Source: Eumeta japonica
Lineage: Eukaryota; Arthropoda; Insecta; Lepidoptera; Psychidae
Assembly (NCBI GenBank): GCA_005406025.1
Contig: BGZK01000531.1
Location: forward strand, 304,755-368,754
Length of the DNA: 64,000 nucleotides
Direction of reading: 5' to 3'
Shown here: one piece after another, positions 10,236 through 22,839 of the stretch
Layout of the letters: each line of letters begins with the position of its first letter
How positions within the stretch are numbered: the stretch's first letter is position 1
The notes under the pieces: generated by a model
Seen by the model: only the letters and a program-made list of their open reading frames with translations
What the model was told of the DNA's origin: nothing
The model's database searches: none
Position numbers and translations under genes: made by a program

Positions 10236-12529
10236 TTAATTTACAATATCATCTGTAAATCGTGTTATCAATAAAACTATTTGCCCATACCTGTGGAGAG
10301 ATGGTGATTAAAATATGTCAAGATGATAATTCCTTTAAGTGTAGTGAAAACGTATTTTAATATATTTAATTATTTACAAAAAGAGGGATATTGATGTATA
10401 AAACTTGCTATTTTACATTTTTTCTCGTTTTTATCTCGTACACACACACATGCATAGTTGTAAATATAGACGACACACTAAACGTATTGTACTATTGCAC
10501 TGTACAACCTGTGTACTTATAGCAAATGATTGTTGACAGTCACGGATGTCGGAATAACATACTATTTCTGTTATAGTAAAAGAGAAAACTTGTAACATAA
10601 AGCTGTAGGCATTTATGTGGATCTTTCAGATCTTAGAAAAAAGTTTCTGTTTTCATAAAAGTCACGAGACTATTGTGTTGATTTAAATAAATTTTTCGTG
10701 AACAGCACGGTACGAAATGGGGTGAGATCGATTTGTAAACTTTCACGACTGACAAACCAGCACTTATCCATGAGCAGGTAAGGACGCATGACATAGCTTT
10801 TAAAATATCCTTCCGTATTAAACTTCATAGAAGCTTGTCATAATGTTTTCATTCTTTTTGAAGTGTATTGAAGAGCGCGTTATTTATTCGTTTTTATAGC
10901 AATGAACAAAAAATATATTTAGGCAAACATTTTGTCATTTGAAATCTAATTTTTCGAGTAACACTTGCGCGTAAAACTGCTTGATAAACATTAATTCATA
11001 TTCATTGTCCCTACATAAAAATACAGTCAGCGACGCGAGCATTCAGATGCGGTTAAAAAATTTGGGAATACTGATCAGCCTATTAAAAATTGAAGCCATA
11101 ACCTATGTGTTCTAAGCAAGCATATTAAAGTCTACACTACGAAATTTGATGAGAGTGTCCGTATTAGTGCAGGTCAAGCAAATACCGGTACTCTGTTCAA
11201 ATTGTCGACAATTATGCGCAGAAAATAAGGCAAATTCCACTCGCAAATGCCGACGTTTGAAGATTGTCTATTGAGCGTCAATCAAACAATCAATACTGGC
11301 GTTTAAGGTATGCTATATTCACTAGATCTGTAATAAAAAAGATAGTAATCTGGATAGGTTGTAATTAAAAATTCAATGAGTAATACAAGGTTAGAATAGT
11401 TCATAAATTACTGTGTTAGAGCATTATGAGCAAAGCATAATGTGCTTTTGATATGGTTAAGTTGTGGAGTTTTTTTTAGCAGTCGAACTTGCACCGATAT
11501 GGCATAGAGACGTTGGTAACAAAAGTCTCAGAGTCCATGTGGATTCCTCGTACCAAATTTCTGATACTGACAAAACTGGACATATACGAGTGTACTACAA
11601 TTAATATGATATGCAAAATTATTACTGCATATCATCCTAAAAATGGCTTAATCACTATATCACAATCACAATATTTCATGGGAAATCCCATTATAAAATA
11701 AATTTTACCTGTGACTAAATACAGTTATTTTAGGTGTTATGCATTGCGGGGTTATTTTGTATTTCTGTGCGGTTTATGTGTCATTAGCTACCTATTTTGT
11801 TCATTGAAAGCAATGCTTCAAAATTGGATGGCCTTACGGGGTTGTACACCTTAAAGGGTAAAACGCAACTTTTTTAATATCGTTTTCGAGCGCTTCTATA
11901 ACAAAAGTTGTTCCTGTATGCTATTGTGCAACGTAGACATTTGAAATTTAGATTGATGCTATGTCTTGATGACACGCATTTATGGCGTCAGTTAGCCCGA
12001 ATAACGGCACATGGTTCTCCTACTTTCCAAAACTAAAATTTAGATCTTAATAGTGTCAGGTATTTAGGTACAGTTTATCAGCAAACTAGGTTGTTTCGAC
12101 ATTGTAATAACTCCTGTTTTGTTATGTAATTAAATATTGTCTAATACAAGAAAGCTCGACAATAAATTGACGGATCAGAATGTAACATTCATTATTTCAA
12201 GGTGTTCATGAAGAAGCATTGTTATTTGGATTGCCGGAAATTCGGTAAGACGAAAGTACGGCATTTACATTACAAGACGTAAAGTTACAAATTTACTTCG
12301 CTTTTATTAGCGTGCTCGTGTAAAAAGATAATCATGTCACGACAAAGACATGGAAATAAGCTCGTAAGATTCTTCACTTCGTTTTTTTATGAATTTATTT
12401 TGAACAGTTCCAAAATAAATAATATACTGCCTTCTTAAACAGAATATTTATAAACAAATCAATCCCTCTGAGGTAAAATGTTGTGCAATTGAATTATTGT
12501 ACCATATCTCGTGTTGCAGATAACGATGA
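10236..12529. other. Intergenic, no gene recognised
   Basis: AT-rich with short chance frames, including a 70-codon frame at 11489-11701 that I do not recognise. TTGCCCATACCTG at 10281-10293 resembles the hAT 3' end at about 44987-44999, but no partner end was found. Confidence 0.4.
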
Positions 12530-12720
12530 GTCGTCAAAACATCGCGTGCAGGGCGCCGCCCGCCCCGCGCCGCCCCGCCCGCCCGCCTGCACATTTTATT
12601 TGGTGTTTTTACGAGGGAGTAAAATGCGCCCATGAATACATCGCAGGGCCTCTGGCCGACGGTCGCCGGACGTCGGCCGGCCTTAAAGGACGACCGCGGA
12701 TGACGGGGATTGTCAAGGAT
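12530..12720. other. GC-rich, CpG-rich island
   Basis: GC-rich blocks at 12550-12590 and 12645-12710 flank an AT-richer middle that contains TTTACGAG (12608-12615), a match to posterior Hox-type (Abd-B/Cdx-like) sites. No convincing coding potential. Confidence 0.35.
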
Positions 12721-12888
12721 GCAGGTTGTTCTTCTTTTATTTTACTTATAAACGTAAAAGATAGTTAAAGATTTACGCGAACAAAATATAAAAGGAATAG
12801 GAAGAAAAGAATGTCGTCCAAGTACATAATTCATATTTAGATCCGACATCAGATTTATGTTAATAGATTAGTATTTTCATTATCTAAG

Positions 12889-12928
12889 CGCTCGCGCAAA
12901 CCTTTGTCTACATAGGTTTGCGCGAGCG
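12889..12928. repeat. Hairpin, 15-bp perfect arms, 10-nt loop
   Basis: CGCTCGCGCAAACCT (12889-12903) is exactly complementary to 12914-12928. The arms are GC-rich in an AT-rich setting. Confidence 0.9.
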
Positions 12929-13149
12929 TCTAGATGCGCGAGAGTCTATATTCATTAACAATATGACTCACATAAATGGAATAAAACGTCTTCACATTAA
13001 TTGAATATAATATACAATATAATATGTAATATTACATAATATAATAATCATTCAATCAAATAAACACAGTGTTACAATAACTGGTACCATATGTATACCC
13101 ATGGATAAATCGAGAGATTCCTTCGCCAAAAGCCCTTCATTAAGTCTCG

Positions 13150-14360
13150 AACATTAAGTGGCGCTCGCGGATGCGGCCCCGTGTCGAGACTCCATCCCTC
13201 GATATGGCGACGACCAAAACTCAATTTAAAAACATTTTCGTAGACGCGCACAATTTGCGAGCGGCGCGGGCGGCCCCGCGGGCGGCCGCCGCCGACCGTA
13301 AACCTCCGAGGGTGGGTATCCCGAATATCTCAAAAGTCGCCACCGGAACTCGGGGCGCGCTTTGTAATTCACGGAATTGTACCGATCTCGGCCGGAGGGC
13401 GCCGGAGGGCAGAGGGCAGAGTAATTGTCGTGTAGCTGCGGAGGCGGCCGCGATGGAATCGTAAAGCCGCGGGGGGCTGCATATCGTGGACATATTCCAC
13501 TTTTGAAATTTATTGTAAATCGCAGGTGGCGGGAGGGGCGCCGGCCGCCGGCCCTTGGATTTGAATCCGGCGCGAGCGCGCGCGGGGGGGCGCGGGCGGG
13601 CGCGCCCGGGGGACGTCGGCCCTCCGTAGGTATGTCAATAAAGTGAATGGAGTTTGGAAATTCGCTACATTCGCCGGACGCTGTTTGTGTTTGCTGCCTT
13701 CGCTTTTTTTCTTACAAAAAAAACTGCCATCTCGGGGCCGCCCCACCTCGCCGTCCGGCCCTCGCCCGCCGCCCGCGCCCCCCTCGCCGGTGATTTTATT
13801 TATGTAAGGTTTTCCATTTCGCCGTAATTGTGTGAGTTGTGAGCTCGATTGTTGCTAAAGCGAATATTTATTCGGGTCCGGGCGGGCGGGCGTGCGGCCG
13901 GGAGGGGTCGGGCGGGCATTGTGCTCAAAATTGAATTTGCGGGACTCAAATCAAACGTCGTCACGAGGCCGGCTCGTCTGCGGGATGGACGTTATCAAAA
14001 AATTGATCGCTTCCTCCCTCCTCCCGGCCCGCCTCCGCCCCCCCCTCCCGCCGTCGACGTTAAAACCATTGCGATTATTGAAAACTTATGTACTTCATTT
14101 TCTTCTTCGAGGAAGCGACGCGTCAACTTTATGCGTATTTAAATGTTTCGTCTAGCAACCACAAACGCTGAAGACGGCACATAAAAGGGGAAAGCGAGCG
14201 GGGGCAGAGCGCCTCCGCCGTCTTGACAATCAGCATTAGGTCGAATATATTAGACATAAATCTGCGCGGGCTTTATGTTTATCATAAAAAATGGAGCGGC
14301 CGGCTCACGACCATAAATTCACCTCGTAAAGATGGACACCAACTCCCCGCCCGCAAGCCA
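13150..14360. promoter_or_regulatory. Largest CpG-rich island (about 1.2 kb), candidate regulatory region
   Basis: Long blocks of CpG-dense sequence (13260-13310, 13385-13460, 13525-13635, 13735-13790, 13875-13920, 13965-14055, 14195-14220) alternate with AT-rich pieces containing TTTATTG, TTTATG and CATAAA words. TTTACGAG occurs on the minus strand at 14323-14330, and CCATAAA at 14311-14317. ACATAAAAGGGG (about 14179-14190) resembles a weak TATA box but has no supported transcript. Several overlapping 70-97 codon frames on both strands are low-complexity Pro/Arg/Ala and are rejected as genes. A CpG island-type promoter or enhancer is the best reading; it is an inference. Confidence 0.4.
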
Positions 14361-14579
14361 GGCTGCTGTATACTCATATAATTTTGGCTGCTGGTGAAAA
14401 ACATTTTAAATTCATTTGAAGGGTAAACAAAATTTATAACAATAATTTTTGATTTTTCTTATGATTGGCATAGGTTAGTAATCAATATGAATATATTTTA
14501 AATTATATCTTGTAGTTAATCGTTAATTCTAAAACATACATACTGTTAATCCTATTACCATTTTGACTATCTGGAAAGG
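14361..14579. other. AT-rich spacer
   Basis: Nothing recognised. Confidence 0.4.
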
Positions 14580-14820
14580 ATGAATAAAAGAAGACTTACA
14601 AAACAAATCTATAGAACGAATGTGTGATGGAAAGGTCGGTAAGGGTCGCCCTCTAAAATCCTATACGGACTGTGTTGGGGGCATATCAAAAAAGGGCCAA
14701 ATTTTAAGCACCCTAAGCCGACGAACTTGCATCAAAATATTGATGGATGTCAGTGAGGCAAGAGAGATATGCAAAGATCGCACCATGTGGAAATAGGCGT
14801 GAGTTTATATATATATTGTT
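14580..14820 (+). pseudogene. RTE-like LINE, C-terminal end
   Basis: After a short frame MNKRRLTKQIYRTNV and a small frameshift, one uninterrupted frame reads KVGKGRPLKSYTDCVGG, ISKKGQILSTLSRRTC and MDVSEAREICKDRTMWK, ending at a TAG at 14794-14796. The GRPxKSYxD motif and the AREICKDRTxWK helix mark the extreme C-terminus of a lepidopteran RTE-like RT ORF. The tail GCGTGAGTTTATATATATA follows. A second copy of the same segment lies on the minus strand at about 45640-45815. 5'-truncated and dead. Confidence 0.75.
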
Positions 14821-15237
14821 ACAACCAAAAGCCATTGACTGATGGATATATATACTTTATGAGTGCAAAACGGTATATAGTGACTTGAATAAGGACGAAC
14901 GTGTAAAGTAAGTTTGTATAAAATGAGCTTGTTGCAATTTATTTGCATTTAAATGGTTATGAAAATACCCACAGTGTTACTTATTATATCTCAGTGTGTG
15001 CTGCATGTATGTTGTACACTTACATAAAAAGGGACCATTGGCTTTTCTGTCTTTCAACTTGTAATTTATAAGTACCTAATAATATAATTAATCAAGAGTC
15101 TGCCAATAAGTTCTTTCAATTACATGCTTAACATTGTTTAATCTACATAGCGCACTGGGCTAAAGGATTTTATATAAGCATTTAGTTGACAATATGGCAA
15201 TCGCTATAGCCTAATATCACAACCAATACTTTTTTAT
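14821..15237. other. AT-rich stretch, nothing recognised
   Basis: No supported feature. Confidence 0.4.
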
Positions 15238-15560
15238 AGCGTTATCGAGGGACAACGAGCATGTGAGTCACGCGACTATAGGTGGTCACCGACGACCATG
15301 GACCTTTGCGACTCCGGAGAAGTCATCGATGCATTGACGGCCTTTTGGGTGGGAATAAGACATCTGATGGAGAAAGGAGTTGGCTGATGGAGAGAGGGAT
15401 TTTGGGGTGATAGAAAAGAGTAGACCTTCGGAACTCTCACTCACCGGACGAAATGACAGCGGAAGTTGTTACTTTACGTCTGTATTCTATGAAAGTGTAG
15501 AATTGCACTTGCTGATTACAGAATAGCTCTACCACAGTAATTTGACGGAAATTTGACGAA
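15238..15560 (+). repeat. Dispersed repeat family C, copy 2
   Basis: GACAACGAGCATGTGAGTCA (15251-15270), GGTGGTCACCGACGACCATG, GATGGAGA blocks, GGAACTCTCACTCACCGGAC (about 15438-15457) and ACGTCTGTATTCTATGAAAG follow in the same order as 6032-6345. It extends further 3' into GAATAGCTCTACCACAGTAA, which matches the tail of the copy at 48.3 kb. Confidence 0.75.
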
Positions 15561-18224
15561 GATAAGATTACAGAATTTCACCCATTACATCATATTTCAT
15601 AATATCAATTCCTAAAAAAACTGTTTACAATGTTCACTGTAAAATAATACTTTATAGAGTGCTTTTTTTGACCATCACAAAATATGTGTAATTGTATAAA
15701 CTATACAATTACATATATCAACTGAACTAAAAAAAATAGAGTTGCATTCGATTTTTTTTTATTGTATCAAAATAAAAAGTATAATGGAAAAATATACTAC
15801 AAAATTAAGGTAACTTTGTTTCATCTGATAATCGCTCAATTAAATACATTTTATATTTTCAAATACGTAAGTTTTTGAAGCGTTTCGCCGGTAATAGAAT
15901 TAAATACTTACACCGATTAGCCATCACACAACGAAAAACTACACCAGAATAATAAATAGGTGCTGATTAAAAAACAACCGTCTTAAACACGAAGTTTGGA
16001 CAATTTCTACCTGTAGTAGGTAGTTATGACATGACGCATAAAGTGCGATTTGAAACTGATCCACACATTCCAAAAGGCATGGCGGCTGTCCCCCAGTCCG
16101 CGCTTGCGCGCTCAGCGGCGCCCGCGGCGGCGGATGGAGACGTTACACGTGCACTTATTTCACCACAAAGGGGAAATGTGCATTTGTCACCTACCTATGC
16201 AGCTCTATGCTTAGCAGGCGTATTGGGCTCGCATCGTTTGCATCTATGCGCATACAATTGATCGGTATATGTCATTTTTTATGTTTGTATTTGCACCTTA
16301 TACCGTGAAGCTTGACTGAATGTGTGCAAACATACGCGTTTGTTTCGGAAGTGAGTTGTCGTCGTGTCAGGTTCATTGTTTGGGTTTCGCACCGCAAAAG
16401 GAAAAAAGTAACCCTTTTAAGATTACTTCGTTGTTCAGTTGTTAAAACCCTTTTTCTCAAGGTCGCGTGGAGATATTAAGTTGAAAATAATACCAAATAT
16501 TTAGGTCTGGGAAAGCCCTTGGAGTTGTAAAAACATTAAGGTTCTTAGTCAACTTGATCAAAAAATAAGACCAAAATACGGTCTATTAGCGTTATATTTC
16601 GATACTCGCAGATTGTTTACTACTTTTACTTTTTATTAATCTAGAAAACATGAAATTAAATGAGAATCAAACTCTTACAATACAAATAAAGGAAAAAACG
16701 AAAAATATTAATTTTTGTCCTTGTAGGTTCTTTGTAATTTGTAAATCCACACAATTCATAGAGCATAAAACTAGTTCTGTTTCAGAGTATCTAGCGTACA
16801 AGTTCTAGTGGGCGATAAGACGGAGCCTTGTAAATCATCCATTTGAAATGGCTTGGGTGAGAATTGCATTTCTCCTATGCGGAATCATAAGTGACCGTCT
16901 CAGAGAAAAAGTTTTATAATTACAAGGCAATACGGCATTTTAGTTATTTATATACCTATTAGAACGTATTAAAAACCTGTTGCCGGAATAGAATTAATAA
17001 ATAAGCGAAGTGTACATTTATTATCGAGATCTTCGTAATTATTTAAGATCGGAATATAAGTCGGCAAAGTAAACTTCTTGTTAAAATAAATTACCCGCTG
17101 AATGCCCACCTACTGGGGATTGGCCTTTAGCGAAATTGCATCAGTCAGGTGCTAGAAACTTCATTAATATTAATGGCGAAAGTATAAGGGCAGTAGCTAC
17201 AAAACAACGTACATAAAGATACGCCTCACGCTTTGTTCATTATTGAAATGTAATAAAATATTTATAAATTTGATTAAAGTTTTAATTTTAATTTATTGCT
17301 GCACTTTTAATGTAGTCAATATCAATCATATTTACAGATCGGCGGTTCCGTATTGGACTATGTCAGATGATGGAATAAGTGTGCAAGTAAACGCAGACAG
17401 ATGATGAGATGACGGAAGACATAGGATGATGAAAACTGATGATGAAAAGCAGGTGAAGACCAGTCGATTGATTTACTATATCTAGAAATACAACAGGTTA
17501 TGATGAAGGTATTTTTTTTTAATATGCTCACGCGTGTTTCTCATAAGAGTAGACATCACCACATAGTTGATACGAACCTCGCATACATCCTTTTCTTTAC
17601 TGTTATCCATCAATCGTCTTCATGCAAACTAGTCGGTTTCGGGCGCTTAGATTTGTTAGTTTTTAATATGCCTCCTATTTGATCTATACATCTGAATTGC
17701 TTGGGCGACCCTTGCTAACTTTTCCATCATTCTTCGCTTCATTGTCTCTGTATATCTGTTTTGTCAGTCCACATTCATTTATTCTATTTTAAGGCATATC
17801 GAATAACTTTTTGTCTAGTTCTTCTAGTGTGTTACTAATACATATGTTACTTCTTTGTGATAGTGAATGAAAAAAAAAACAGTGTATGGGTTATCTCCGA
17901 CGCACAACTAGAGTTTATTCCTTAAGAACGATTATAAAATAAATAAATTAGAGAATGAGTGAATGCATTTTTAAATTATCTAAAGCATGCATTATATATT
18001 TATTTACATTGATTATACAACGAATTTGTTAAAATACATAATAAAACCATGAAAATAGAAACAATGATAATTTTATGTAATAAAGTTTTAAGCAATATTG
18101 CTTTTAGAAATTATTGACGTTATCTTGCGTCGCATTTATTCCAGGAACAATATCGACGTCATTAAACACTGAGACAATTGGTTTGTGGTAATATATATAT
18201 ATATAGACAACTTAACTTATTTGT
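15561..18224. other. Intergenic, no gene recognised
   Basis: AT-rich. A GC islet at 16078-16145 carries ATGGCGGC (16079-16086) and GCGCCCGCGGCGGCGG. A 76-codon frame over it (16031-16261) is not recognisable. The rest shows nothing. Confidence 0.4.
15687..15713. repeat. Hairpin, 12-bp perfect arms, 3-nt loop
   Basis: TGTAATTGTATA (15687-15698) pairs exactly with TATACAATTACA (15702-15713), loop AAC. Confidence 0.85.
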
Positions 18225-18650
18225 AAAAAAATGTTATACATTTTCCAAATTACCGCATCCACGTGTTTTTCAAATTCTGGCTCACTTTCACTCGAAAAGG
18301 TTGTTTCCATATTTTATAATATTTTTTAAACTTTATTCGTCTGTTAATTCTTTTAATTTACCCATAAATATCGATTTAATAGATATCAATTTATACAAAC
18401 ATAGATAAAATTTATAATTTAGATCAAAACTCCGCAAGTTTACGCTGTACTTTACACATACTGCTAGGGGATGCGCAAGACAAGTTGTGCATGAACAAGG
18501 AGAATATACGCGTGTACAGTCTCCATACACACGAGACTGATCTGAACGTAACGTAATGTCCAGTTTGATTTTACTCCCCGTGATTTTTCATACCTCGGGC
18601 TTATATATGAAAAATCGATTCTTAGGGTGTAAACTCCAATAATAAGATGT
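18225..18650 (+). repeat. Dispersed AT-rich repeat family D, copy 1
   Basis: TTATACATTTTCCAAATTAC, ATCCACGTGTTTTTCAAATT, CTTTCACTCGAAAAGGTTGT and CATATTTTATAATATTTTT appear here in the same order as at 54.85-55.14 kb. A second homologous block follows at 18556-18630 (GTTTGATTTTAC, TTTTCATACCTCGGGCTTA, AAAAATCGATT) matching 55046-55100. I do not recognise the element class. No protein is encoded. Confidence 0.65.
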
Positions 18651-19587
18651 CAGACCGTGGAAAAATGATCTAAAAAGCTATAAACAATGTAATATTATAA
18701 ATGTATAATAAAATATGTAAATTTATAAAACTAACACTTCGTATACTGTCGGTGTTAGTTGGTGTTTTCAAAGGATTATTGCCGTGTGCACAGCTTTAAC
18801 AGAAATGGTAGATGGTAAATAATTTGCGCATTCTTTTGGCCTTGTACAATTTTTTAGGTTACTTTTTATACAAACTATGTTTTTTTATTGTAAAATCTAA
18901 TCTTTTATTAGTCCTTATTTCTACTAAATCTGCACTCTAATCCTGTTTAGAATTCGGATAAAGTAGGTACTTAGTGACAATTTACAATGTATTTTTAACA
19001 ATTATCATAAATATTAATTGTTTTAATTTTATTATAGAAATAATATATTTTTGAAATCGTCTCGCTTTTTCATTCATCTGATTCCTTATACGATATGTTA
19101 GTTTAATTGTCTCAGAAAATTATTCGTGCTTCATACATTCAACGACCCTTCCAAATTAAAAATCGTTTAAGTATAAATAAGCAGTGTACGTGATAGCAAA
19201 ACGGATAAACCTACCTTTTTTCTACGTGAGGGTTGAGTACAAACCTTTCATCTCCATCATTTGATCAGTACAGATGCCCTTGATAGGAAACTAGGAACTG
19301 GTCGAAAAATTAAACTTTTTTAACCGGAATAATGACAGGTGCATACAAATTACGAAAGATAAATATAAGGTCGTAAAAATGGGCTTAAAAGCACTAACTC
19401 GGCTTATTCTCCCACATTAAAATACTTCAAACGAGTGCTGCGAATTCTTGGATATTTATTGATTTTTTTTGTATGTTTAAAATACAAAATTAATAATTTT
19501 AGTCTTCAAAGTTCACACGTAGAAGTATTTTGCTGCTCAGGATAGAATTTCTACAAAGCGAAAAATAATCTAGGTTCTCGTAACTTG
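18651..19587. other. AT-rich stretch, nothing recognised
   Basis: No supported feature. Confidence 0.4.
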
Positions 19588-19652
19588 TCCGAGCATCGAA
19601 CTCGTTATCCCTCGATTCAAAAGTATCACACCAACACCGAGCTGTCACCCTC
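19588..19652 (-). repeat. tRNA-like head (SINE or tRNA pseudogene)
   Basis: On the minus strand the sequence reads GACAGCTCGGTGTTGGTGTG (box A-like), an anticodon-arm-like CTTTTGAATCGAG, then CGAGTTCGATGCTCGG, a close match to the RNA polymerase III box B GGTTCGANNCC. No full cloverleaf acceptor stem is evident. A tRNA-derived SINE head is more likely than a functional tRNA. Confidence 0.4.
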
Positions 19653-19809
19653 TAATATTTCCGAGTAAATCACGTCAATACTTATTTACCAATGTACCAT
19701 GATGAATATTGTTATATCGGGAACAACAAGGGTCAGACGCGATATCCATAATTAAAGACTGAAAACGTACATGTAAAAAAACAAACAACGAACAAAGGAC
19801 GCGAGGTCT

Positions 19810-20040
19810 TCACACCGATCGTTCTGTGTGATAACACTGGTCGGCGGCCGGCGGGGGCGCGAGCACGAAGGGGGGCTTGAGACGCAATATCCCGGTGACG
19901 TCCCGTAACGCGGGATCCCGAAATCTCATCCCGATACCAATGTCGTTTCCGATACGGCGCCCATCTCCGCGTATTACATTATGACGTCTCGCAATGGCGG
20001 CCAAAGGGCCCGGTTACAGTTTCGTGCGGCGCGGGTCATA
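19810..20040. other. GC-rich island with YY1/Pho-type motif
   Basis: CpG-dense from 19840 to 20030. It contains ATGGCGGCC (19994-20002) and repeated CCGATAC words. No coding support. Confidence 0.35.
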
Positions 20041-21334
20041 AGGTGAACGAAACACAGCGATGTGTAATTGTATATTTAAACTGTAGGCGATCATCACATT
20101 CACTGTTTACTTATTTGACATGATTAAAAAGAGCTATTGGCCGTATGTCGTGTTGAATAATTGAATTTCTCCATTTTAAGTATTACAATTTTCACGTGTA
20201 AATTTTATACATTTACATAAAATTAACTTTCTTTTGTTCTTTGCATACTTCCTGTATTCTATAGTCATATACGTGTACAGTGGTAGAGTAGACATGTGTT
20301 TTGTCTATGTCAGGATAGGTGTATACTTTCTAATTATTAGACTATAGACAGAGTTTGCGCTATAAGTTTTCTCTACCTATCTATCCACGTTGTGTCATTA
20401 ATGGCATTTCATTGACATTTATCACGTGACATGTAAAGTTTTTAGTTAGCATGCGCTAATATTTTGTAGGCAGGTGTCTATAGTATCTTATCTATTGCAC
20501 CTAATACATTTTAATACTAAAAATTAAAGTGCTCTCCGTTTAAGATAGCGACGGTACAAATATATCAGTATCTTATTTGGTAGTGTCATAGACTGATAAG
20601 CTAAACTGATCGGATAGAATGTCAATTTTCTTATCTCTATTTCGAGAAGCTTTTTCAATGTTTTTAAATCTTCTATGCTAGAGGTTCATGTTAGGAGAAT
20701 AGGAGTATTTTTCCGCGATAATAATTTATTTCCCGAGATTTGACTGACTTGAAAAAAAGGAACAATAAAAAAGTTACACTAATCACCGTCCGACTTTTCT
20801 GTTGCTATATGTATAAAAAAAAATTAATGAGTCTACAGAATATTTGAATGATCAAGACGAACTAAATACAAAGTTAAACGACTTTTTTACTGTTCAAATC
20901 CACTACAGTAACTTCTTGCTGTTGACATATATGCAATTTTCAACTTTCTATAAAAGAAATGTAGTTGTCTATGGTGCTAGTATTTAAAACTATAAGGTTT
21001 CACGTTTTTACTCGGACCGGCCCTATCAAAAATCGGAGTATATTTGAAAACCATGTGATAGTTTCTTAATTAAACTGCAATGTAATGTAGTATTGTGAAT
21101 AGACAATTGTGTGCTAAATATTAATTAACTATTAATTGTATTCGAAACTTATCCAAAGAAGAATCGAGGACATTTCACTATGAAATCGGATTTAGGTGAT
21201 AAAAACAATTCTGAAAAGTTCCCTTATAACTAGTCATAATACATGTTTGATGTATTTCAATAACGCAGTGGAACCTTAACATTTAATATTAAATTGTGAA
21301 TATTACACGTATTTAATAGCGTGCTAGCTCAACA
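20041..21334. other. AT-rich stretch, nothing recognised
   Basis: No supported feature. Confidence 0.4.
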
Positions 21335-21410
21335 TGTATAGGACTAGCTTTCCGCTCACGGCTTCGCCCACGTGATGAATAGCCAGGGATCGAATTCGCG
21401 TAAGTTACGG
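21335..21410 (-). repeat. Tail fragment of a common lepidopteran repeat
   Basis: The minus strand reads CACGTGGGCGAAGCCGTGAG followed by CGGAAAGCTAGTCC. This CCACGCGGGCGAAGCCGCGGGCxxAAGCTAG-type tail is widespread in Lepidoptera and resembles the tails of the family B copies in this window. Confidence 0.55.
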
Positions 21411-22686
21411 ATGGACATTTATACATACCTCCAGCTGCTCTATTATGTTAAGACAATAACATTAAGACATTATACATAAAAGTCATTATAGACTCTATGT
21501 AAAAGCGATATGTTTTGAAATGCATATGACATTACTGCAATATAGTGCGACAGTTTCATAGCGATAATGAAAGGTTTTCCTTACGTTGTCACTGTAGTCG
21601 CGATTGTGTTGTTTGTTTGGATAAATATGCTCATTGATGTCAAAAAAGCACCAAATTGTGCCGACCCAACTATTATACGAATCAAGCTTTGCATATGTAC
21701 GTTACGTACAGTATCGAGTACCTTTTGTCGCATTATGCTGAGAACGAGTTGATTTCGCATATTTGACTGGAAGTTAGGCGTAATGCTTTTGTGAGTACGG
21801 AACGTTGTTATGTCTACTTGACTTTTACTATGCACCATAAAACCAAAAAAAAAAGTTTGAAACTGATTCAAATATTAATCGACATCAATTTGTGTTGGCA
21901 CAATTTGCACGGCAGGGCATGGACGCCTTCTCGCCTCGTGTGAATATCTAATTAGAATTGAATTGGACTTTTTGTTTTGCCGGCTTGACATTGCGCAATT
22001 AAACTCTTAAAACTCGGAAAAACATCGGCAACTTTAGCAGTTTAAAATGTTTTTCAAGAAGTCTCGTCGCGGTTTCAGATATTGAATGTCCATTGTACGT
22101 ATAATAGGAAGCATGCACTTAGTGCATTTTTGTTACGGAATGCGAAAAAGGACCTATGGGTCGAACTACATAACACGACACCGACAACTGTAAAGAGCGT
22201 AAATCGGCGTCTGCGCATGCAGAGATGCGGTAACGGGCCGGCTAATAAATTATTTAAATACTATTCACGTACTGTCATCGGCGGCCGCGTCAATGCTATA
22301 ATTTTATGCGCATGATGACAGCGTCGCGCGATGATTAACGCAAGGAATTTGTTTACTTTTTGTTTATCAGTATCGGTGGGTACAACGTTCTGATAAAATT
22401 CCATACGCGCGGTGAACTAACGTATCGGTTAATACTATCACTTGTAGAAAAGGAAAAATACCTCGCGCATAAAGATTCTTGATTCACATAGCAATATTTT
22501 CGTTTTCGTCTATGTCTTTTTTGTTTATTTTTTTCAGGAAAAGTTAATCGTTATACTTTGAATATGAACTCTGAGTTAGACTTGGCAAAGGCAATGTGAT
22601 CACGTCAAAAGGACCATAAATAAAAAAATTGAAAAGTAAATTAATGGTCACAAAAAAACTAAAGACTCATTTGTAAGTGGACGGTT
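21411..22686. other. Intergenic, no gene recognised
   Basis: Mixed composition. The 77-codon frame at 22082-22315 and the overlapping frames at 21567-21871 are not recognisable. Confidence 0.4.
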
Positions 22687-22755
22687 CTGCGCTAAAAACT
22701 AAAAAAATAATTATCGATTCTATTCTCTCTGTCTACTCCAATAGAGCCTAAATGT

Positions 22756-22815
22756 AATTCATGTTTGCAGGGGTGGATCTAGGTCCCCCTAGATCCACCC
22801 CTGCAAACATGAATT
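22756..22815. repeat. Perfect 28-bp hairpin, loop TCCC
   Basis: The left arm 22756-22783 (starts AATTCATGTTTGCAGG, ends TGGATCTAGG) is the exact reverse complement of 22788-22815. The loop is TCCC (22784-22787). No mismatch in 28 pairs. Confidence 0.97.
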
Positions 22816-22839
22816 ATTCTTTTTCTCCCGAAAAAGAAT
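22816..22839. repeat. Perfect 10-bp hairpin, loop TCCC
   Basis: ATTCTTTTTC (22816-22825) pairs with GAAAAAGAAT (22830-22839). The loop TCCC is identical to that of the abutting 28-bp hairpin. Confidence 0.95.

Noticed and set aside
10281..10293. TTGCCCATACCTG as a second hAT end
   Set aside because: Resembles the end near 44999, but no partner end or transposase sequence lies nearby.
13171..14155. Overlapping frames of 73-97 codons on both strands
   Set aside because: High GC removes stop codons; the products are low-complexity Arg/Pro/Ala with no domain and no supported splice structure.
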